Assembly: GCA_001970855.1 (NCBI GenBank)
Contig: LSSN01005931.1
Span: 1 to 14,969, forward strand
Origin: Smittium culicis
Lineage: Eukaryota > Kickxellomycota > Harpellomycetes > Harpellales > Legeriomycetaceae
Direction: 5' to 3'
Length of the DNA: 14,969 nucleotides
Every line of letters starts with the position of its first letter. The first letter of the stretch is position 1. Both the position numbers and the translations under genes were made by a program. Positions 8,715-14,969 of this stretch are shown piece after piece. The notes under the pieces were generated by a model that saw only the letters and a list, made by a program, of their open reading frames with translations, was not told the DNA's origin and did no database searches.

Positions 8715-9769
8715 CTACATGAAATCATCGAAATCGTCATAACCATTAGAGTAGTCGTCCATATCGTATTTTCCTTTAGATACAGTAGTTACGACAGATT
8801 TTTTAGCGCCTTTCTTTGTTTTAGCGGTGTTTCTAGCGGCCTTTTGTTTTTCAGTGACGATGACACCGACAGAGCGCTGGACTTTAGCGGCTTCGGTGTC
8901 GGTGAGGGGAGCGACGAGGTCTTTGACGAAATTGTTTACGAAAGCAGGGTAGTTCTTTTGGGAGCCGAGCTTAGAAATTTTTTGGACGAGGGCTTTTCTG
9001 AATTCGTCAAAGTCCTTTTCGGTTTTGGGGTTTAGGTTTGAGAAGGCGTTTTTGAAGCTGACGTCGGTGACGTTTAGGCCGCTGAACAGGTCCTCGGTAT
9101 TTTGGATATCGCTATCAATGATTTGGTTTCTCTCGATATCGCGCTTTGAGAGAGGGGCAGGCTCTTCATCTTCTTCTTGGACCTATTTAGAAGAAAAATC
9201 GTTTTAAATAAGGGAGTATAAAGATAAGCAGGAATTGTGTAAAATGGGGTACTTTTTTAGCAGCAGGGGTAGGGGTAGGAGCAGGGGCAGGGGCAGCTTT
9301 TGGTTGAGGTTTTTTGACCTGTTCGACTTCCTCTTCAGATTCTTGTTCAGATTCTTCATCAGAATCGTCCCAGTTATCCTATATAAACAAGAAATATAAG
9401 CAAGTTAAAGCTTATGATTTAAAAAAACGATAAACTGAACGTGATTGGGGGGGAGGTGTAGCAAGGTTGAGTGATAAAAACATTAATGGATAGGAATGAT
9501 AATAGTGGAAATGGGGAGAGGGGGTACTTTGATGTCGGAATCACTGGATTCTTCTTCTTCCCAAGCTTTTTTCTTTAGATCTAAATAAGAGAGAAACGTG
9601 AGAAATTAGAAATATTGCGGTTAGAAGGCGGCGAGAATATTAGAATTAGCACAGTTATAAAGGAAGTGTTAGGGGGCGAGGGTGTAAGCAGGGTAGTTGG
9701 GAGTAGCAACTTTTAAAAAGTTGGTGTTGGGGGTAAATGTGATAAAGAATACTTACTTAGCGAAGCCAT
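8715..9769 (-). CDS. HCR1: Eukaryotic translation initiation factor 3 subunit j (eIF3j/Hcr1), four exons
   Basis: The exons in transcript order are 9769-9757, 9580-9528, 9378-9253 and 9182-8715; they join in frame to 660 nt and 219 aa. eIF3j helps eIF3 bind the 40S subunit, influences start-codon selection and takes part in ribosome recycling in the cytosol. The N-terminus is acidic with the hallmark Trp residues (AWEEEESSDSD, DNWDDSDEES). An Ala/Pro/Thr linker follows. Then comes the conserved helical core, with FSGLNV near 92-97 and the FRKALVQKI region. A basic Lys/Thr/Ala stretch leads into an acidic, aromatic tail ending YDDFDDFM, very like the eIF3j C-terminus. At 219 aa it is somewhat shorter than human (258) or yeast (265). 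The start ATG (9767-9769) is followed after 13 nt by a perfect GTAAGT donor. All junctions are GT-AG, with donor GTAAGT once and GTACCC twice. The protein family is very secure. The first exon is an inference from the splice sites and frame. Confidence 0.92.
9183..9252 (-). other. Intron 3 of the eIF3j gene (70 nt)
   Basis: The donor is GTACCC and the acceptor AATAG. It is phase 0, between the AAA AAA codons and GTC. Retention would introduce a stop codon, and the length is not a multiple of three. Splicing joins the Pro/Ala linker to the VQEEDEE segment. Confidence 0.88.
9379..9527 (-). other. Intron 2 of the eIF3j gene (149 nt)
   Basis: The donor is GTACCC and the acceptor ATATAG, phase 0. 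It contains a seven-C run on the transcribed sense strand (plus-strand G run at 9447-9453). Joining the flanking exons gives SDSDIK followed by DNWDDSDEES, the expected acidic N-terminus. Confidence 0.85.
9581..9756 (-). other. Intron 1 of the eIF3j gene (176 nt)
   Basis: The donor is a consensus GTAAGT and the acceptor TTTAG. A CTAAC branch-point candidate (plus strand 9620-9624) sits about 40 nt before the acceptor. It splits a codon after its first base. The sense strand is C-rich. Confidence 0.8.
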
Positions 9770-10669
9770 AGTGGACAGGAATGCTTTCTATCTTAATTTT
9801 TTGAATGTGTGTAAGTATAGGCGTTAAGTAGTAAGTCTGAGCAACAAAAAACGAATTTGCTCTTAACAATGAATTTTTTTTTCTATAAGTATGTTTTTTT
9901 CCGGTGATTCTATGAACTTTTACATTTGTAAAAAAATTAATTCGCTTGAACTTATTGGCTGAGCCTGCTTATTAGCTTCTATTTTCTGTCGATTCGGTCA
10001 GAAATAATCCAATAATAATCACAGACAGAATCGTTTTTATAGCTAAGATTTAATTTACGCAATTTAAGCAAATCAGGTTGCAGGGCTATGAAAATTATGA
10101 TTCTGCCAATAAGTTACTAGTTTAATCGAAACATGCAACCATGATTAGCTGAAATAAAAATACATTTTTTTAGTCCAATACTTATCTCTTTTTTATCTAG
10201 TATCAAATTATCAGCCAATAAGATGTAGTTATCTATGCTACCTCTAAATAGCTCTGACCAACAATATTCAACGATTTAGTTCAGACTCGCTAATTTCCGA
10301 CTATTGGATAAATGATATTTTTAAGACTAATGGGTGAAAATTACCTTGATATCCATCTCGAACTATTGGCTATATAAATTAAGTGAGATGACGATAGGAT
10401 GAAAATAACCAAGTCAAGAAAGGAAGAATAATAAAAGCGCCAACCACTATCCTCCTGCGTTCCACCAGCCAAAATAGGCATTTATAATTTTTTTTATTGT
10501 TTCTGAAATTTAAAGATCTAATAACTAAAATAGGGGTATATATTTAAAATATGTAATCCCATTTTGTTATACAATAGCTTTTTATATTTATTTCCAGCTT
10601 GGAGCAACTGTGTAATTTAAAATTAAAGCTTTCGTTTTTTCCAATCTAATATAATATTTTACATACACG
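9770..10669. promoter_or_regulatory. Divergent promoter region between eIF3j and Pkr1 genes
   Basis: No ORF of note lies in these 900 bases, which must hold both promoters. Seven CCAAT boxes, all extended to CCAATA, occur at 9954-9958(-), 10009-10013(+), 10106-10110(+), 10175-10179(+), 10215-10219(+), 10303-10307(-) and 10365-10369(-). Signs give the strand on which CCAAT reads. CCAAT is the site of the HAP/NF-Y complex in fungi. A TATATAAA lies at 10371-10378. A TTTCCAG at 10592-10598 resembles a 3' splice site, so Pkr1 may have a leader intron. The motif positions are seen; regulatory use is inferred. Confidence 0.5.
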
Positions 10670-11190
10670 ATGACCAGTGCTGGCTCAGAATCCAAGAATT
10701 CAGTTCTTGGCGATGTCGTCGATTCAGTTGTTTCCGGAGGCGTCAATAACGGAGTAATGAAGGTCTTCAACGTAGCATTTGCCGCGCTATTCTTGGTCCT
10801 CAGTTCTCTTATATACCTCACTGGACCTAACCTCTACCTCGTTGCCATTATGGTTATAAACGCTTTCCTATTCTCGACAATCCAATAGTAAGTCTAACTC
10901 ATTTAGATATTTTATATCATAATTCAATACAAGTTTACTGAATTTTTGTCCTCCAATAACCCTGGCATATCGCTCCCCCCCCCCACCTAATCTCTCTTTC
11001 ATTTTTTTTCTTAGCCTCATAATATTTACCTTTTTAACATATACTTTTTTTTTTTTTTGGTAATAGTATCGTTGCTGAGTACTACAAGGCAAAGAATTCG
11101 GACAAAGATGGTAATAAGAAGGATAAGAATGAATCTGCAGAGATAAAACCCGAGCAGGAAAAGCCAAAGAAAGTCAGAAAACGAATATAA
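10670..11190 (+). CDS. PKR1: ER membrane V-ATPase assembly factor Pkr1, two exons
   Basis: The exons are 10670-10887 and 11067-11190; together they are 342 nt, 113 aa. Pkr1 is a small ER membrane protein needed in yeast for assembly of the V-ATPase membrane (Vo) sector. The N-terminus carries the family pattern VVDSVVSGGVNNG at residues 16-28. Two hydrophobic segments follow (about 32-52 and 55-76) with a short Gly-Pro-Asn turn between them. After that comes EYYKAKN and a highly charged Lys/Glu tail. Yeast Pkr1 has the same plan and similar size (122 aa). The tail ends RKRI, with Lys at -3 and Arg at -4, loosely like a basic ER-retrieval signal; this is speculative. Without splicing the frame would stop immediately after Gln72. 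The GTAAGT donor at 10888 and TAATAG acceptor restore Tyr73 and continue the second hydrophobic segment in frame. No neighbour is functionally linked. Confidence 0.88.
10888..11066 (+). other. Intron of the Pkr1 gene (179 nt)
   Basis: The donor is GTAAGT; the acceptor is TAATAG after a long T tract at 11045-11058. It interrupts a Tyr codon after its second base. A C10 run occupies 10975-10984. Confidence 0.88.
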
Positions 11191-11195
11191 ATAAA
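11190..11195 (+). terminator. Poly(A) signal candidate overlapping the Pkr1 stop
   Basis: AATAAA starts on the last base of the TAA stop codon. T-rich DNA follows, and the minus-strand gene converges from 11450. This is a motif-based call; cleavage may instead use signals further on. Confidence 0.35.
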
Positions 11196-11391
11196 TTCTT
11201 ATTTATTTTTTCTTTATTGTTATAAAAATATAGATATCTTTAAATTAATAAACTTTTTTTTTTTTTTAATGCTAGAAAATTGAAAATGTAATTTTGTCTT
11301 GTAGTTTAGTTTTATACGACCTTTAGTAATATTTTTGTTAAAATTGTAATAAAGTTATGCTGCTGATATGGGTTAAAATGATATTGTTGAT

Positions 11392-11397
11392 TTTATT
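11392..11397 (-). terminator. Poly(A) signal candidate for the acyl-CoA dehydrogenase gene
   Basis: On the minus strand AATAAA lies about 53 bases after the stop codon, at a typical fungal 3' UTR distance. A C/T-rich stretch (sense strand, 11421-11445) separates it from the stop. Confidence 0.4.
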
Positions 11398-11449
11398 AAT
11401 TAAGGAATTTAAAATAAAAGGGATGAGGGAGGGGGAGTAGAGTAGGATA

Positions 11450-12745
11450 TTATTTGGATTGGCTCGCGGCATCGAGGTGTAGTCTGCTGATAATGAGTCT
11501 TTGGATCTGACTTGTGCCCTCATAGATCATAAATATTTTAGCGTCGCGCATAAGCTTTTCAACGGGATATTCGCTGTTGTACCCGTTTCCTCCGAAAATC
11601 TGCACTGCATTGGCAGCACACGAGTTGGCTGTTTCGCTCGCTAGAGCTTTGGCAATACTGGCGTAGTAAGTGTTCTTGAGGCCGTTATCGCGCAGACTGG
11701 CTGATTTCTGGACCATCATGCGGCTGGACTCGATACCGATAGCCATATCAGCGAGCATGAACGAGATGGCCTGGTGGTTAGCGATAGGTTTGCCCATCGT
11801 GTGGCGCTCGAGCGAGTAGCGGGTAGCCTCGTCGAGTGCGCGCTGAGCGAGCCCAACGGCGGCAGAGGCAACCAGCGGCCGAGTAGTGTCGAATGCGCCC
11901 ATAGCTATCTGGAACCCCTTATTGACTTTGCCTAGCACGTTTTCGTTCTTGACGACAACATTCGTGAAATTGATTCCGCGGGTGTCGCTTGCTCGTTGGC
12001 CCATGTTCCACTCTTTGCGGCCAACAGTAATCCCTTCGCTGTCCGCATCGACGATAAATCCGGTGAACGCGTTGCCTGCACTGGCGCCTTTATCGAAATT
12101 CGTGCGTGCGAGCAGGAAGTACCAGTTGGCCTTGCCGCCATTCGTTATCCACATCTTGTTGCCATTGACGATCCAGTTGTCGCCGTCGCGGACAGCGGAT
12201 GTCTGCACGTTTGCGACGTCACTGCCTGCTCCTGGCTCGGTCACGCAGTACCCGGCCATGAGAGGCTCCTCAGTCATCCTTCCCAAGTACTTCTTCTTCT
12301 GCTCCTCGTTTCCGAAAAGAATGACCGGGGCTTCAGCAAGCCCGTTCGCTTCGATAGCTGTCTGGATGCCTGAGCAGCCATACGACAGCTCTTCGGATAC
12401 TAACGCACCGTCGAACACACCGAGCCCTAAACCGCCATACTCGGATGGGATGTGCGTGTTGACTAGCCCCAACTCCCATGCCTGCTTGATTATTTCGGTC
12501 GGGTACTCGCCCGTCTTGTCGTGATACGCAGCTGCTGGCAGTATCACCTCGCGGCTGAACTTGCGCGCCAGCTGCTGCATACTCTTCTGCTCGTCGTTCA
12601 ACTCGAAACTCACACCGCCGTGCATACGCTTTGCGCTCGCGCTGAACCTCCTCGCCAAGTCGACAGGATGTGCTACTGTACTCTTGTTGAGAAGTGACTT
12701 TGCACCTGAGAACGCGACAATTGCTCTTCTTGAAATATAGCTCAT
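11450..12745 (-). CDS. ACADM: Medium-chain acyl-CoA dehydrogenase, mitochondrial (MCAD)
   Basis: A 431-aa FAD enzyme that performs the first step of mitochondrial beta-oxidation, introducing the trans-2,3 double bond into medium-chain acyl-CoA and passing electrons to ETF. The full family plan is present. A basic presequence covers residues 1 to about 34, with RRF before SAS as a likely processing site. The N-terminal helical domain has KTGEYP and [11 protein letters not shown]. The first signature is [10 protein letters not shown] (167-176), and the FAD-contact WITNGGK is at 199-205. The second signature starts at Gln382 (QIFGGNGY) and runs through the Arg-Asp near 400. The catalytic base is Glu409 in [10 protein letters not shown]; this placement is the one typical of MCAD rather than isovaleryl- or long-chain enzymes. 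Length is close to human MCAD precursor (421 aa). The gene has no introns and uses mostly G/C-ending codons, unlike the PPR-like gene, which suggests strong expression. There is no SKL-type peroxisomal tail; it ends QSK. Confidence 0.96.
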   Translation of the reverse strand: MSYISRRAIVAFSGAKSLLNKSTVAHPVDLARRFSASAKRMHGGVSFELNDEQKSMQQLARKFSREVILPAAAYHDKTGEYPTEIIKQAWELGLVNTHIPSEYGGLGLGVFDGALVSEELSYGCSGIQTAIEANGLAEAPVILFGNEEQKKKYLGRMTEEPLMAGYCVTEPGAGSDVANVQTSAVRDGDNWIVNGNKMWITNGGKANWYFLLARTNFDKGASAGNAFTGFIVDADSEGITVGRKEWNMGQRASDTRGINFTNVVVKNENVLGKVNKGFQIAMGAFDTTRPLVASAAVGLAQRALDEATRYSLERHTMGKPIANHQAISFMLADMAIGIESSRMMVQKSASLRDNGLKNTYYASIAKALASETANSCAANAVQIFGGNGYNSEYPVEKLMRDAKIFMIYEGTSQIQRLIISRLHLDAASQSK

Positions 12746-12800
12746 AATTTTTTGAGGGGAGGGAGGGGTTAGGTGTTGAATGGGGGTAAAGTGTATTTGT
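12746..12800 (-). promoter_or_regulatory. C/T-rich leader of the MCAD gene
   Basis: On the sense (minus) strand the bases before the ATG are strongly pyrimidine-biased, with C runs interrupted by T and A, ending in a short A-rich AAAAAATT just before ATG. Pyrimidine-rich stretches near start sites are common in well-expressed fungal genes. The complementary G runs (12756-12759, 12761-12763, 12765-12768, 12782-12786) are clustered. Confidence 0.45.
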
Positions 12801-13135
12801 CAATAGATAGCTTGAATATTACTAAAAATAATAAAAAAATTAAGAGTGGATGAGTGATTTTACAGAATAAAAGGGTCGAGGTTATTATTTGAATATAAGA
12901 GTACTTTAAGATTTTTACGAAAAGAATTGTCGAGAGAATTTTATATAGACAATGTGATCCCTTTTTCTATTCTATTCTTTTCTCAATGCATTAAACGATT
13001 TCTCGAAATTGTGAAAATTGCATTTTATGCCTATTAGGCGTTTACGCTAACATTATAAGGTATAAAGCACTCTGTAAAAATAAAAAAAATAAAGGAGATA
13101 GCATAATTCATGCAAAAGCATAAATTACTCAGTCC
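12801..13135. other. Upstream region of the MCAD gene, no gene seen
   Basis: AT-rich sequence between the MCAD leader and the pentamer repeat. It holds the TATA candidate and an 11-bp palindrome, GCCTATTAGGC (13029-13039), about 285 bases upstream of the MCAD start. No ORF or RNA gene is visible. Confidence 0.5.
12939..12947 (-). promoter_or_regulatory. TATA-box candidate for the MCAD gene
   Basis: TATATAAAA on the minus strand lies about 195 bases upstream of the ATG. The match is good but the region is AT-rich, so chance occurrence is possible. Confidence 0.3.
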
Positions 13136-13190
13136 TCTTCTCTACTCTACTCTACTCTGCACTCCACTCCACTCCACTCCACTCGTCTAC
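13136..13190. repeat. Pentanucleotide pyrimidine repeat, TCTAC then ACTCC units
   Basis: Ten units in strict 5-bp register from 13141 read TCTAC x3, TCTGC, ACTCC x4, ACTCG, TCTAC, preceded by a CT-rich stretch. The first part and the second part are variants of one pattern, as from replication slippage followed by mutation. It lies about 400 bases upstream of the MCAD start and may be part of its upstream C/T-rich region. Confidence 0.8.
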
Positions 13191-14969
13191 GCACCATATC
13201 ACACTTCGCGCCTTTGCAACACCTCATTCCTCTCTTCCTCTCACTTAAATCCGCAACTCTTCAAATATTAGACTAGTCTTTTATATGGCAGTAGGCTGGC
13301 TTCCATTCTGGCTATTTTACTCACATTTGCTCGACTCTATTTAAAAAGCTAAATAAAGACTAATTCTTCATTCATTTTAGTAAAATCACATTCAACTTTT
13401 AGTCTGCCCATTATTTCATTTAGCGCTTCCCATTGATTCGTCACCCTACACTCCAATCATCCTCCCGTATTCTTCTTATTAAGCCTATCTCTTTGTTTAA
13501 TTCACTATTATATGACCAATAACAACTCGCAATTTATTAGCTTTTAAATGAGTTTCGCCCAATAATAAAAAACATCCGATACATAAGGTACTTTTTAGTC
13601 TCGTTTTATAAACTACAATTGCTGATAATTATAGATTAACTTTTTGTAATTCCCAAATCCAATTCAAAAATTATTATCATCAACTCCGAAATCCCGCTCT
13701 TTTTTTGAACCGCAAAATTAATTTTTACAATAATTTCACTATAATATAAAATGTAAATTAAACTTTACTAGAAAAAACAGTAAAGTTGCTGCAACGCATA
13801 AAAAAAACTAATATTCTAGTGCTAATAAATTCCTCTGCCGGTCTACTGGCTGCGTACCTAAATGGAAAATGGGATTAATCTACCAACCGAGAGATCCACC
13901 CAGGCATGGCTTCAAGTAGGCTGGGTGACTGAAGTTACAAGCAGTCATATAATTAAGCTTATTCCAACAAAATTGAATTCGTTGATATCATTGAGCTCCT
14001 AGTCAGAACCTACATCTAACAGGATTGATAAAAAGTAGGCTCCTATCCAAACCTGATAATAAGGTATCTGGCTCTCCTATAATTGGATACTGATTGTCCG
14101 AGACTCTATTTCCTGTACTCTACTGTTATTGAACTAATATACTCTCCTAAATATAATTAAAAGTAACAGTCAATTTTTTTAAATGCTCACAACTAAAATC
14201 TTATCTTTCATACTAAAAACCCATTATTAATTAGTTTCTATTACAACTTATGTCGTGATAGTATTGTGCCCACATACATAGTTTTTTAGCTAGGACTTTG
14301 TATTTTTTATATTTGTTATTTCTGTATTTCTGTTATATATTTATATAACCTAATTAATTCAAATAAATTTTAAATATGTAGATTCTTTGTTCGAGTATAT
14401 GTAAATGAGACTAAGAAAAAATTTTATATATTGAAATCGATAATTCAGCCTATAGGAAAAGTAGTAGATATATGTATCCCTCATAACCTCGCTCTCTTTG
14501 ATCTAAAGGTTCTTTAGTGCCCATACATCTTTTAATGATGAAATGTCGGACACTTCTCGGAGTATCCCTGTAAACGTAGTAAACTAAATTGCAATGAATA
14601 TAGGATAAGATAATTAAACTTGGAGACGTAGTGTTATCGTAAGCATAAAAGGAATTTAGTGAAAAAACTCAACGAGAAAACCCCATTACTCAATTATGCC
14701 TATAATTTGGAGAAATTAGATATATTGTGCCTCGTCGTCAGTTTCCACAGCTACAAATTGAATATTTGATTTGTCTGAATATTCATATGCTTAATTCCAA
14801 GCATCTAGTACAGAAATGAATAATCTTGTCAACTCTAGTGCGTATTTTATAATTTTTTATGCCTGTAGATCCATAGGCGGAACGCATGCCATATAAACTT
14901 CTTAGAACTAAGTGTAAGATTATTGATGAATCCAATAATTCTGTGCTCAGAAAAAAACGACATTGATAT
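13191..14969. other. AT-rich region without a recognisable gene
   Basis: No ORF of useful length, tRNA, snRNA or tandem repeat was recognised in these 1.8 kb. A 10-bp palindrome, AGACTAGTCT, is at 13270-13279. The string AGTAGGCT recurs at 13290-13297, 13915-13922 and 14034-14041; the first two extend to AGTAGGCTGG. The sub-region around 13840-13950 is less AT-rich and is listed separately. Two CCAATA motifs occur near 13515 and 13559. This may be upstream DNA of a gene outside the window, or old repeat debris. Confidence 0.55.
13840..13950. other. Small, less AT-rich island with two adjacent hairpins
   Basis: This stretch stands out from the surrounding A/T-dominated DNA. CACCCAG (13897-13903) pairs perfectly with CTGGGTG (13921-13927). 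TGACTG (13926-13931) pairs with CAGTCA (13942-13947); the two stems share two bases, so they would compete or stack. GCTTCAAGTAG loosely resembles a Pol III B box, but no cloverleaf can be drawn. It could be a relic of a SINE or another transposon, or an unannotated RNA. The function is unknown. Confidence 0.3.

Noticed and set aside
8844..9207. Two + strand open frames of about 60 codons
   Set aside because: They are the reverse of the eIF3j last exon, whose protein is clearly recognisable on the - strand.
9951..10222. MITE bounded by 12-bp terminal inverted repeats
   Set aside because: The flanking bases show no target-site duplication, and the inverted repeats are CCAAT-box sequences that recur singly in the same spacer.
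10868..11167. 99-codon open frame on the - strand over the Pkr1 intron and exon 2
   Set aside because: It is explained by the Pkr1 splice structure on the + strand; the peptide includes poly-Lys and poly-Gly from the T and C runs.
11450..11460. Peroxisomal targeting of the acyl-CoA dehydrogenase through its C-terminus
   Set aside because: The end is QSK, not an SKL-type tripeptide, and a clear mitochondrial presequence is present.
11886..12524. 212-codon open frame on the + strand, opposite the MCAD gene
   Set aside because: It is antisense to a strongly conserved coding sequence; GC-rich codon usage leaves the opposite strand open. It resembles no family.
13843..13925. tRNA gene
   Set aside because: The A- and B-box-like strings are weak and too far apart, and no acceptor stem or cloverleaf can be drawn on either strand.
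14534..14700. ATGATGA box suggesting another C/D snoRNA
   Set aside because: No CTGA D box follows within the usual distance.

Overview
This window looks like nuclear DNA of an AT-rich, intron-containing fungus. Four protein-coding genes stand well apart from each other, and spliceosomal GT-AG introns can be read in two of them. One gene encodes Pkr1, an ER V-ATPase assembly factor that is essentially fungal. Another encodes a mitochondrial medium-chain acyl-CoA dehydrogenase, which Saccharomyces lacks but many other fungi keep. An early-diverging lineage, for example a Kickxellomycotina-like fungus, would fit the AT-rich spacers and the LINE relic. That placement is inference with low confidence.

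Layout. (1) 1 to about 1768: the 3' part of a decayed LINE-type (non-LTR) retrotransposon, much richer in GC than its surroundings. It has four in-frame stops, one frameshift and an altered catalytic Asp. (2) 1769-2806: AT-rich spacer. (3) 2807-8377 (+): one uninterrupted 1,856-codon ORF for a very large, probably mitochondrial, pentatricopeptide-repeat (PPR)-like helical-repeat protein. (4) 8378-8714: short convergent spacer. (5) 8715-9769 (-): eIF3 subunit j in four exons (219 aa), including a 13-nt first exon. (6) 9770-10669: divergent intergenic region with seven CCAATA motifs. (7) 10670-11190 (+): Pkr1 in two exons (113 aa). (8) 11191-11449: convergent spacer with facing poly(A) signals. 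(9) 11450-12745 (-): intronless, GC-rich MCAD/ACADM gene. (10) 12746-14969: AT-rich, mostly empty DNA with a pyrimidine pentamer repeat at 13136-13190 and a small structured, less AT-rich island near 13840-13950.

The genes do not form a cluster or pathway. They are ordinary single genes for mitochondrial RNA metabolism (inferred), translation initiation, V-ATPase assembly and mitochondrial beta-oxidation. I found no convincing new biological system. The points most worth a second look are the giant PPR-like protein and the GC-skew reversal inside its ORF, the CCAATA cluster between the two divergent genes, the unusual GTACCC splice donors and G-quadruplex-prone tracts in the eIF3j gene, and the decayed retrotransposon.
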